Assembly: GCF_001854805.1 (NCBI RefSeq)
Contig: NZ_MBLO01000248.1
Coordinates: forward strand, 62,001 to 126,000
DNA length: 64,000 nt
Origin: Pseudofrankia coriaricola
Lineage (GTDB): Bacteria; Actinomycetota; Actinomycetes; Frankiales; Frankiaceae
Direction of reading: 5' to 3'
Shown here piece by piece: positions 19,802-27,427 of the stretch; the first letter of the stretch is position 1, and each line of letters begins with the position of its first letter. The notes under the pieces are model-generated. The model saw nothing but the letters and a program-made list of their open reading frames with translations. It was not told where the DNA came from and did not search any database. Position numbers and translations under genes: made by a program.

Positions 19802-21030
19802 GCGCATTGCGTCGACCGGAAGACTGGGACATCTCCCCGCAAAGCATCGCCAGCTTCCTCGGCACCTCCGGATGGACCCTGCAGAACGCAGACGAGGCCA
19901 AGGAGATCTGGGGTCTCAGCGAAAACGGCAGCCCTCGCGCGCGCCTGCTGCTCCCGTTGGACCCGACCTACATCGACTACGACATCCGGTTTCAGGAAGC
20001 GGTCGAAAGACTCTGCAGGGTCTTTGACTGGGACGTCGAGGAGCTAACGGCCAACGTGCTGAGCGCCCGGACAGACGTGGTGCTCATCAGGACAGACCAG
20101 GCCATGCAGGACGAATCGATCCCGCTGGTCCAAGCCCGAGACGTCATCAGCGGTGCCGTCGACATGATGGAAGCTGCGGCCAGAGCGTCGCTCGAGCCCA
20201 GGGCCCAGTACGTGGGCCAGCGGCCGAACGCGGTGCGGGACTTCGTCGACGGCGACGTCCGGATGGGGCACACCCAACGCGGCAGTTTCGTCGTCACCGT
20301 GCTCACCCGCCTGGCCGAGGACGACGTCATCCACACGGACGAGTTCGGCGACGCGGCGGAGGCTCCCCGCTCTCAGCGCGGCCGAGCGTGGACGGTTCCG
20401 GCCGCGCGGGCCGGTAACGGCATCCGCCAGTACGCGCAGGGTCCTAGCGGCGGACCGGCCATGGTGCGAATCCCACCCTTTCAACGCCGGGTCATGGCCA
20501 CCCTGGCGCTGGCGCTGAGCGAGACCCGCGACCTCAGCCTGCGGCAGACCGCCGACGCGGACCTGGACCTGGCCGTGTCGCGGGGCGTGAGCGCGAACCT
20601 GTGCGAGTCGCTGCTGACCATGACGCGGTTCGAGGGTCTGCGAGCACTCGACGTCTCCTTCCGGTGGGCACCGGCGGAAGCCGTGCCGCCCCCGACGGTC
20701 AACCAGGTCGTCTTCGACCGCGATGTCATCGCCGGAATCGGCGCCATCGGCAGGAGCCTCCGCCGGGCTCCCGAGAAGGTGAAGTCGACGATCTACGGCC
20801 GGGTCACCCGCCTGGAGCGCGGTGAGGACGACGACGATGGGGTGGTCACCATCAGCGGCGTCGTCGGAAGATCGACCCGACGGACGGTCCGCATCCCGGT
20901 GCGCGGCGAGCAGTACGACCTCGCGATCGTCGCCCACCGGCAGCGCCAGCCGGTCACGGTCACCGGCGAACTCCGCAAGGTGAAGAACACCTACACCTTC
21001 GACGGCCCGGTCGTCATCGAGTACTCGTAA
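19798..21030 (+). CDS. Unrecognised 410-aa partner of the DUF4365 protein
   Basis: Not recognised as any named family. The N-terminal part (SIASFLGTSGWTLQNADEAK, IWGLSENGSPRARLLLPLD) looks like a substrate or DNA-facing alpha/beta domain. A helical middle follows (RVMATLALALSETRDLSLRQ; SANLCESLLTM), and the C-terminal about 110 residues form a predicted beta-barrel-like segment (KSTIYGRVTRLERG, VTISGVVGRSTRRTVRI, VTVTGELRKVKNTYTF) with an OB-like strand pattern. No membrane segment, Walker motif or known nuclease motif was seen. ATG 19798 follows GGGAGGGGAG and overlaps the DUF4365 stop by 4 nt; upstream in-frame starts inside the first gene are rejected. Tight coupling implies a complex with the predicted nuclease. 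Confidence 0.78.
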   Translation: MSALRRPEDWDISPQSIASFLGTSGWTLQNADEAKEIWGLSENGSPRARLLLPLDPTYIDYDIRFQEAVERLCRVFDWDVEELTANVLSARTDVVLIRTDQAMQDESIPLVQARDVISGAVDMMEAAARASLEPRAQYVGQRPNAVRDFVDGDVRMGHTQRGSFVVTVLTRLAEDDVIHTDEFGDAAEAPRSQRGRAWTVPAARAGNGIRQYAQGPSGGPAMVRIPPFQRRVMATLALALSETRDLSLRQTADADLDLAVSRGVSANLCESLLTMTRFEGLRALDVSFRWAPAEAVPPPTVNQVVFDRDVIAGIGAIGRSLRRAPEKVKSTIYGRVTRLERGEDDDDGVVTISGVVGRSTRRTVRIPVRGEQYDLAIVAHRQRQPVTVTGELRKVKNTYTFDGPVVIEYS

Positions 21031-21278
21031 GGCGTGCGGGCCGGGGTTCCTGCCGGATCGGCGGAGCTTGCGGAGCCGATCTGGGAGGTCCGGGACGCGC
21101 CGCACTGCCTGTCGGACGCTGAGCGTCCTCCCTACGTGGTACGGGGTATCTGCGTATGGCCGTGGCTGGCGTGGAGCCGGGTCGAGGACGTGGTTGCGCT
21201 GGCGCTGCGCTTAAGGCGCCGTCACCACACGTGAGCGGGTAGCGCTGACTGGTCGCCAGCTCGCCAGTCATCTGGGCC
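21031..21278. other. Spacer with one GGGGTTCCTGCCGGAT-family repeat
   Basis: A partial repeat (about 21042-21095) with the GGGGTTCCTGCCGGATCGGCG start and ATCTGGGAGGTCC end lies just after the cassette stop. A 66-codon frame from 21034 starts within it and is not supported. Confidence 0.55.
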
Positions 21279-21719
21279 TTACGCCGTCGGGCGGGCGCGC
21301 AGGTCGGCTACGTAGTCGCTGGGGGCGCCGGCCTTCTCAGCTCCGTCGGCGATCCCGGCCAGGTGGCGGGCGGAGGGCAGGCCGCCCTCGTAGGCGTCCA
21401 GCACGTAGGTCCAGGCCAGCACGTCACCGTCGAGCGTGGAAAGGCGTACCCGGATGCGGGTGTACAGGCCGGTGTCAGCGCCTTCCCAGACGTCGAGCCG
21501 CTCCAGGTCGTAGCGGTCGATGTCGTAGAGCATCACATACACCCGCCCCGCCGGGTACGGCACGATCGTCGCGAGCGCGCCGTCCCAGCCGAAGTTCTCC
21601 CCGCCAAAGGTGAGCCGCCAGCCGCTGAGCCAGCCGGTCCCGGTCACCGGCGAGTGGGGAGCGTGCTCCTTCATCTTCGCCGGGTCAAGATTGCTGGCAT
21701 ACGCTGCGTACAGGTTCAT
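21279..21719 (-). CDS. Gamma-glutamylcyclotransferase-like protein
   Basis: The 146-aa product has the GGCT-like fold signature: MNLYAAYASNLDPAKM at the N-terminus (substrate-binding YxSN loop), GWLSGWRLTFGGEN, LATIVPYPAGRVYVMLYDID and WEGADTGLYTRIRV. Members cleave gamma-glutamyl amines to 5-oxoproline; the actual substrate is unknown. The start at 21719 matches the usual MxLYAAYGSN opening; ATG 21734 is possible. A gene of this type sits next to lpdA and amiA1 in mycobacteria as well. It is divergent from lpdA across about 560 nt. Confidence 0.85.
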   Translation of the reverse strand: MNLYAAYASNLDPAKMKEHAPHSPVTGTGWLSGWRLTFGGENFGWDGALATIVPYPAGRVYVMLYDIDRYDLERLDVWEGADTGLYTRIRVRLSTLDGDVLAWTYVLDAYEGGLPSARHLAGIADGAEKAGAPSDYVADLRARPTA

Positions 21720-22277
21720 GTCGGCGTCTCTCATCCCATGGCCCGAGCCTGGATGGCGCGGGGGCCGGTGCAAGGCCGGTTGCGCACGGCGTGAGCACCG
21801 CCAATGCGCGTGACGGCTGGGCCGGTTCGCCTCGCCATTATGCGACCGATGACCCCCTTGATCACACGGGCCTTTCCGTAGAGCCTGACCACACCGGCTA
21901 AGCATGGCCCTGCCGGGGAATGGGCGAGTCGAGCACCAGGCGCGAGACAGGCGAGACCACTCACGTTCCGTTCACCTGGCGCTCGCGGACCGCTCGCCGA
22001 GCGGTCGTCGTCCGCTCCTCGGTGGTCCCGCGTCCGAGGGACGTGCGGGCGCGGTTCGGGTGTCGGTGCCCGGTCACCGGACCCGGCTCGATGGCGGATG
22101 CGGGCAGAGCGGCAGGCAGGATGGACAACTGGACGGCCGGCCGTCAACCGGTAGTGCCCGCGGCGTCCAGGCGGCCGCCCGGACGCCGGGCGCGGCGAGC
22201 GGCCACGATGGCATGGGCACAAGACTCGACAGGGCAGGAAGCGCGTGGCAGGGACCAGGAGCAGCAAGGAGGGGACC
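21720..22277. other. Divergent intergenic region between GGCT-like gene and lpdA
   Basis: No supported gene. It contains a 19-bp palindrome, GACCGCTCG-c-CGAGCGGTC (21988-22006), a candidate operator for either divergent gene. The rest looks like GC-rich spacer. Confidence 0.45.
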
Positions 22278-23726
22278 GTGAGCCGGATCGTCATCCTCGG
22301 CGGGGGGCCCGGCGGGTATGAGGCGGCTCTGGTCGCGGCATCGCTGGGCGCAACCGTCACGCTGGTCGACTCGGACGGGGTCGGCGGTGCCTGCGTACTC
22401 ACGGACTGCGTGCCGTCCAAGACCCTGATCGCCACGTCGGAGACCATGACGTCCGTCGCGGCGGCACCAGCACTCGGGCTCTCCCGCAGGGGAATGCCGA
22501 CTCCTCGGCCCGCCAGCTGGGAGGGCGAGGGGCCGCACCTCACCCCGCCCGAGGTGCTCACGTTCGAGGCGAAGCGCGTCAACAGCCGGGTGATCGAGCT
22601 GGCGCAGGCGCAGTCACGTGACATCGAGACCCGGCTCAAGCGCGAGAAGGTGGACGTCATCCGCGCGAAGGGCCGGATCGTCGGGCCTACGGCGGTCGAG
22701 ACGGACACCGGTGACAGCTTCATCGGCGACGTGGTGCTCATCGCCACCGGCGCGACCCCGCGCATCCTGCCGACGGCAGAGCCCGACGGCGAGCGGATCC
22801 TGACCTGGCAGCAGCTCTACGAGCTCCCGGAGATTCCCGAGCACCTCATCGTGATCGGTTCCGGCGTCACCGGCGCCGAGTTCGCCAGCGCCTACCGGGC
22901 GCTCGGCTCGGCGGTGACGCTGGTCTCGTCCCGGGAGCGGGTGCTGCCCGGCGAGGACCCGGACGCCGCCATGGTCATCGAGGACGTGTTCCGCCGCCGC
23001 GGCATCGAGGTGCTGAACCGCTCCCGGGCCGCCTCCGTCCGCAGGATCGGCGACGGCGTGCTCGTCGAGCTGACCGACGGACGGACGGTGACCGGTTCGC
23101 ACGCGCTGATGGCGGTCGGATCGGTACCGCGCACCAAGACCATCGGGCTGACCGAGGTCGGGGTCCGGCTCGGCTCCGGCGGGCATGTGGTGGTCGACCG
23201 GATGTCACGGACCTCGGTGCCCGGGGTGTACGCGGCGGGCGACTGTACCGGCGTCCTGCCACTGGCCTCCGTCGCCGCGATGCAGGGCCGGATCGCCATG
23301 CGGCACGCGCTCGGCGAGGCGGTGACGCCGCTGCGGCTGGGCACCGTGTCGTCGAACATCTTCACCGATCCGGAGATCGCCACCGTCGGCGTCACCCAGC
23401 GCATGAAGGACTCGGGCACGATCGCCGCCGAGGTCGTCACGCTACCGCTGGCCCGCAACCCGCGGGCGAAGATGCTCGGCATCGCCGACGGGTTCGTGAA
23501 GCTGTTCTGCCGGCCGGGCAGCGGCAGCGTGCTCGGCGGGGTCGTGGTCGCCCCGCGGGCCTCCGAGCTGATCCTGTCGATCTCGCTCGCCGTCTCCAAC
23601 GGCCTGACCGCCGAGCAGTTGGCGAACACCTTCTCGATCTACCCGTCGCTGTCCGGCTCGATCACCGAGGTCGCCCGGATGATGCGCTCCGAGGACCTGT
23701 TCGCGGCCTTCGACGACACCCTGTGA
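22278..23726 (+). CDS. lpdA: LpdA-type NAD(P)H quinone reductase (flavoprotein disulfide reductase family)
   Basis: FAD enzyme of the lipoamide dehydrogenase family, closest by eye to M. tuberculosis LpdA, an NAD(P)H:quinone oxidoreductase. The 482-aa product has the FAD motif VILGGGPGGYEAALVAA, GGACVLTDCVPSKTL, IATGATPRILP, the NAD(P)H site IVIGSGVTGAEFASAY, and the FAD ribityl motif GVYAAGDCTGVLPLASVAA. The C-terminal dimer domain ends YPSLSGSITEVAR, without the His-Glu dyad of true lipoamide dehydrogenases. Unlike the mycobacterial protein as I recall it, both cysteines of the CX4C pair are present. GTG 22278 follows AAGGAGGGG. Confidence 0.9.
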   Translation: MSRIVILGGGPGGYEAALVAASLGATVTLVDSDGVGGACVLTDCVPSKTLIATSETMTSVAAAPALGLSRRGMPTPRPASWEGEGPHLTPPEVLTFEAKRVNSRVIELAQAQSRDIETRLKREKVDVIRAKGRIVGPTAVETDTGDSFIGDVVLIATGATPRILPTAEPDGERILTWQQLYELPEIPEHLIVIGSGVTGAEFASAYRALGSAVTLVSSRERVLPGEDPDAAMVIEDVFRRRGIEVLNRSRAASVRRIGDGVLVELTDGRTVTGSHALMAVGSVPRTKTIGLTEVGVRLGSGGHVVVDRMSRTSVPGVYAAGDCTGVLPLASVAAMQGRIAMRHALGEAVTPLRLGTVSSNIFTDPEIATVGVTQRMKDSGTIAAEVVTLPLARNPRAKMLGIADGFVKLFCRPGSGSVLGGVVVAPRASELILSISLAVSNGLTAEQLANTFSIYPSLSGSITEVARMMRSEDLFAAFDDTL

Positions 23727-23889
23727 GGCCGTCCCGCGGCAGACGCTTCGCGCCCCAGACCTCCCAGCAGACCTCCCAGATCGCTCCGCGATCCGGCAGG
23801 GACCCCGGCTTCGCGATCCGGCTGGGACGCCGGCCGGCCGCCTCGCCACCGGCCCGCGCCAGTAGGCCGCGCCCGCGGAGACCTTCATC

Positions 23890-23942
23890 CATGATCTGGT
23901 GGGATTTTGGGGCCTGGGCGCCGAAGATTCCACCGGATCATG
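23890..23942. repeat. CATGATCYGGTGG-family inverted repeat, copy 1
   Basis: Left arm catgatctggtgggat (23890-23905) and right arm attccaccggatcatg (23927-23942) pair imperfectly across about 21 nt. The same arms recur at 33210-33285. Confidence 0.75.
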
Positions 23943-24086
23943 GCAGGCACCAGTCCGTTCAGACCCGGCGGTAAGACCGGCGGTCAGGCCTGGCAAGCCG
24001 AGGTGGCCGGCGCGACCAAGACGGCCGGGACGGCTTCGCGTACTAGGCGACCACGGAACCCGGCTACCGTGCCAGCACGTAGGGGT

Positions 24087-24128
24087 CCCCGTGGATTCGA
24101 TCCGCCCCAACGGATCGAATCCACGGGG
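24087..24128. terminator. Bidirectional terminator hairpin, perfect 18-bp stem
   Basis: ccccgtggattcgatccg pairs with cggatcgaatccacgggg across a 6-nt loop. It lies 6 nt past the amidohydrolase stop and serves convergent transcription. Confidence 0.8.
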
Positions 24129-24134
24129 CTATGC

Positions 24135-25544
24135 CTAGCTCCCCAACACCGACCCCTGAATCCGGGTGAAGGCCTCTACGGCGGCGCCGGCCAGGAGGCG
24201 GACGCCGACGCCGATCGCGCGCTCGTCGACGGCGTAGTCGCCCTGGTGCAGGTCGTAGGTCGGGCCGCCGGGAGTGCGGGTGCCAAGCCTGGCCAGGGCA
24301 CCGGGAACGTAGGTGAGGTACCAGCCGAAGTCCTCGCCGCCGAGCGACTGGGCGACGGTCGTCGCGGCGTCGTGCCCGAACGTCTCGGACACGGCGGCGT
24401 CGAGGACGTCGACCATGTCCGCGGTGTTCACGACCGGCGGCACGCCCCGGCGGTAGTCGACGACGATGTCCGCGCCGAACGGCGCGGCGATCTGGTGGGC
24501 GAGCTCCTCGACCAGCTCGGGGGCCGTCTCCCAGGTGTCGCGGGACAGGGTGCGCACGGTGCCGCGCAGCTGCCCGGCGCGCGGGATGGCGTTCGCCACC
24601 GAGCCGGCCTGCACCTGGCCCCAGACCAGCGCGAACCCGGACCGTGGGTCGATCCGCCGGTTCAGCGCCGCCGGCAGCTGGGTGATCAGCGCTCCCATGG
24701 CATAGACGAGGTCGACGGTGTTCTGCGGGCGGGAGGTGTGGCCGCCGGGGCCGGCCAGCATGATCTCGACGAGGTCGGCGGCCGACGTGATCGGGCCGGG
24801 CCGCAGGCCGACGGTGCCGACGTCGAGGGCCGGGTCGCAGTGCACGGTGAGCGCCGCGTCGACCGGTTTGAGGACGCCCGCGTCGATGACCTCCAGGGCG
24901 CCGCCCGGCATCGTCTCCTCGGCCGGCTGGAACACCAGCCGCACGGTGCCCGCCAGTGTGTGGGTCCGGGCGTACTCGGCGAGCGCTAGGCCCGCCCCGA
25001 GCACCACGGTCGTGTGGACGTCGTGCCCGCAGGCGTGGCAGACACCGGGGACGGTGGACGCGTAGGGGACGTCCTTGGCGTCCTGCAGCGGCAGCGCGTC
25101 CATGTCGGCGCGCAGCATCACGACCGGGCCTTCGCCCGGGGTCCCGCCCGGATCGGGGCCGATCCGGGAGGCCCGGCTCGCGTCGCCCGGGCCGCCGGTG
25201 GCGATGTCGCACCAGATGCCCGGGATGTCGGTAAGCCGCTGGGGGACCAGGCCCGCCGCGGTCAGCCGCTCGGTGATCCGCTCGGCCGTGCGGTGCTCCT
25301 GGCGACCAAGCTCGGGATGCATGTGCAGGTCGCGGCGGAAGGCGATGAGCTCGTCCTCGTGCCGGGCGAACCAGTCCCGGACGAATCCGGTGACGTCCGC
25401 GGCGCCCTCGCCCCGCGCGCGCGCCTGCCAGGCTGCCTGCACGGTTCTCGCCGCCGAATCGGCGGGCTCCGCGTCCCCCGACGGCGCGTCAGCCGACATC
25501 GCGTCGGCCGGCGCCATCGGCATCGCACTCACGTTGTCCGACAT
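24135..25544 (-). CDS. M20D family amidohydrolase (N-acyl amino acid or IAA-amino acid hydrolase type)
   Basis: Zinc or manganese metallopeptidase-like amidase. The 469-aa product has HMHPELGRQEHRTAERI, VMLRADMDALPL, the metal motif CHACGHDVHT, the QPAEETMPGG catalytic glutamate block, AGPGGHTSRP of the dimer domain and the C-terminal SLGGEDFGWYL with HQGDYAVDE. It corresponds in position to M. tuberculosis AmiA1, beside lpdA. A 50-residue Ala/Asp-rich N-terminal extension is unusual; ATG 25544 is used, but a start at an internal methionine is possible. Substrate is unknown; amide hydrolysis of an N-acylated amino acid is the family expectation. Confidence 0.88.
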   Translation of the reverse strand: MSDNVSAMPMAPADAMSADAPSGDAEPADSAARTVQAAWQARARGEGAADVTGFVRDWFARHEDELIAFRRDLHMHPELGRQEHRTAERITERLTAAGLVPQRLTDIPGIWCDIATGGPGDASRASRIGPDPGGTPGEGPVVMLRADMDALPLQDAKDVPYASTVPGVCHACGHDVHTTVVLGAGLALAEYARTHTLAGTVRLVFQPAEETMPGGALEVIDAGVLKPVDAALTVHCDPALDVGTVGLRPGPITSAADLVEIMLAGPGGHTSRPQNTVDLVYAMGALITQLPAALNRRIDPRSGFALVWGQVQAGSVANAIPRAGQLRGTVRTLSRDTWETAPELVEELAHQIAAPFGADIVVDYRRGVPPVVNTADMVDVLDAAVSETFGHDAATTVAQSLGGEDFGWYLTYVPGALARLGTRTPGGPTYDLHQGDYAVDERAIGVGVRLLAGAAVEAFTRIQGSVLGS

Positions 25545-25624
25545 CCCGAAAAAGACCTTCCCCCGGCTGCACCGGCTTGTCCGTTGAACAAACACCGGCG
25601 CACTCGCCAGGAACTGCCCGAAGG

Positions 25625-26785
25625 TCAGCCAGCCGACCTGTCCAGCTGTAGGGGACGGCCGGTGTTCATCTCCTCTAGCAGAGTATCGACGACCCGGCTA
25701 AGGTCGCCGCCGGCCCGCCGGGCGACGGCGCGTTGCCGCTGGTAGCTCGCCCCCGTCGCCATGATTTCCGGCACGGCCTCAAGCTCGGCGGCGCAGCCGA
25801 GGCGGCGGGCGACCGGCAGCAGGTCGTCGACCAGGTCGGTCAGCTCCGCCCGGACCGGACGGGTGGTGCCGCGGTCGTCCACCAGGATCTCCGCGTCCAG
25901 CCCATAACGGGCGGCCCGCCACTTGTTCTCCTGGACGACCCAGCGACGCGGCACCGGGAGCGTGTAGCCACGGTCGAGCTGGTTGTTCATCCGGTCGACG
26001 AGGCACTGGGCGAGCGCGGCGACCGCACCCACCTCCTGCAGTGTCGGCAGTCCGTCACAGATCCGCAGCTCGACGGTGCCGAAGTTCGGGTGCGGGCGGA
26101 TGTCCCACCACACCTCGCGGATCGTTTCGATCGTTCCGGAGGCGACGAGAGTCTCCATGAACCGCTCGAACTGCGACCAGTCCGCCAGCTGGTAGGGCAG
26201 CCCGGCCGTCGGCAGGCTCTCGAAGACCTTCGACCGGCTGGAGGCAAGACCGGTGTCCCGCCCGAGCCAATATGGCGACGACGCCGACAGCGCCAGGAAG
26301 TGCGGGATGTAGCTCATGAGCGCGTTGACGATCGGGAACGCCTTCTCCTTCGATCGAACACCGACGTGGACGTGCACGCCGAAGATCAGCAGCCGGCGTG
26401 ACAGCCACTGCATCTGGTCGACGAGTCGGTAGTAGCGCTCGTTCGAGCTGATTTCCTGCGCGGTGTACTCGCTAATCGGATGCGTGCCGCTGCACATCAA
26501 CCCGATACCGCGTCTTTCCGCCAGGCCGCGCACCACGTCGATGGTCCCGGTCAGGTCGGCGAGCGCCTGCGGCACCGAATCGCAGACACCCGTAATGACC
26601 TCGATCGTCGACTCGAAGAGCTCGTGCTTGGCCTTGGCCGCGTCCTCCTCGCCGACCTTGGCCGCGAGCTCCTCGAGGATCTCGGTCGAGGCGCCGCGTA
26701 GCTGGCGGGTCCGGAGATCGACCAGTTCCAGCTCCCACTCGATGCCAAGGCTGGTGCGCGGCGACGACGAGAAGGGAATGTGCAC
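25625..26785 (-). CDS. Glutamate--cysteine ligase-like (YbdK/GCS2 family) carboxylate-amine ligase
   Basis: ATP-dependent ligase of the GCS2 family, which forms gamma-glutamyl amides. The 386-aa product starts SLGIEWELELVD (ATP/metal glutamates), with MCSGTHPISEY, LLIFGVHVHVGVRSKE, VWWDIRPHPNFGTVELRICD and WRAARYGLDAEILVD. GTG 26785 follows AGGAGGAGG, a very strong ribosome site. In actinobacteria relatives make gamma-glutamylcysteine (EgtA) or have weak activity (YbdK); the length and motif wording fit YbdK better. It lies 80 nt upstream of the amidohydrolase on the same strand and may be co-transcribed with it. Confidence 0.9.
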   Translation of the reverse strand: MHIPFSSSPRTSLGIEWELELVDLRTRQLRGASTEILEELAAKVGEEDAAKAKHELFESTIEVITGVCDSVPQALADLTGTIDVVRGLAERRGIGLMCSGTHPISEYTAQEISSNERYYRLVDQMQWLSRRLLIFGVHVHVGVRSKEKAFPIVNALMSYIPHFLALSASSPYWLGRDTGLASSRSKVFESLPTAGLPYQLADWSQFERFMETLVASGTIETIREVWWDIRPHPNFGTVELRICDGLPTLQEVGAVAALAQCLVDRMNNQLDRGYTLPVPRRWVVQENKWRAARYGLDAEILVDDRGTTRPVRAELTDLVDDLLPVARRLGCAAELEAVPEIMATGASYQRQRAVARRAGGDLSRVVDTLLEEMNTGRPLQLDRSAG

Positions 26786-27410
26786 CCTGCCTCCTCCTGT
26801 GTCAGCGGTCGGCGTGGGAACCGAGACGACGCGATCACGCGATCACGCGGGTCGCTGCGCGTCCGGGATCTCCTAACGACGTGGGGGCTTCAGGACAGGT
26901 AGGCGGTCATGGCGCGTCGGTGGCATCACGCCGCGACGGGAGAGCTGTGCCCGGTGGGGGCCTCGTCGAGGCGATGCCCCCACCGCGGGCCACGCACCCC
27001 TGATGACCTGCTGACGCGGGTCATCAGGGACCCCTGCGGACGCGCCGACGGACAGACGAGGTCGGTCCGGCCGGCCCGGCTGCCGGCGAATTACCCGCTT
27101 GACCCGTCGATATGCACAACAGCGGTCAGACATCACCCCCGATGAGGTAACGGTAAGTCGCCCCAGCCTCGTTTCGGGACTAATTCACCGAAACAGGCCG
27201 TGCGCACCCCGGCGCGGAGCGTCCGGCAGGCATCCCAGGGCCACTGCCAAGCCGCGATGTGGGTGTGACGTTGTACTGGCGATCCGTTCGTGCAGCCCAT
27301 CCATCGCTGGTGACGGCGCATCAGCGCAGCGCCAACGCAACCACCTCGGCGCCCCGAACCAGGCCAACCACCGCCATATGCCTCAGCCCCGAATCACGCG
27401 GAGAGGGCGC
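26786..27410. other. Intergenic region between aspS and the GCS2 gene
   Basis: No supported gene in 625 bases. A hairpin with an 11-bp stem (ccctgatgacc 26998-27008, ggtcatcaggg 27019-27029) is a plausible aspS terminator or attenuator. Direct 8-bp units ACGCGATC lie at about 26829-26846. The right end carries the aspS-side dispersed repeat (27381-27427). Confidence 0.5.
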
Positions 27411-27427
27411 TCAGCGCCCGACAGGCG
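27381..27427. repeat. Dispersed repeat at the 3' end of aspS
   Basis: The segment from CCTCAGCCCC through GCGCCCGACAGGCG aligns with 36297-36345 at roughly four of five positions. It overlaps the last five codons and stop of aspS. Confidence 0.6.

Larger units (their letters stand above)
23727..24134. other. Convergent intergenic region with three repeat structures
   Basis: This 408-nt gap between lpdA and the leftward amidohydrolase holds a reversed GGGGTCCCTGCCGGAT/CTGGGAGGTCTGC element (about 23757-23830), a CATGATCTGGTGGGATT inverted repeat (23890-23942) and an 18-bp hairpin (24087-24128). No gene is supported. Confidence 0.65.

Noticed and set aside
19196-21030. DUF4365 cassette as a complete restriction-modification or toxin-antitoxin system
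   Set aside because: No methyltransferase, ATPase or small antitoxin-like gene is adjacent, so it is kept as an unassigned two-gene candidate.
21034-21234. 66-codon frame after the DUF4365 cassette
   Set aside because: It begins inside a dispersed repeat, lacks family similarity and has no good ribosome site, so it was not called a gene.
26909-27145. 78-codon frame upstream of aspS end
   Set aside because: It covers a strong hairpin and has no recognisable protein features.
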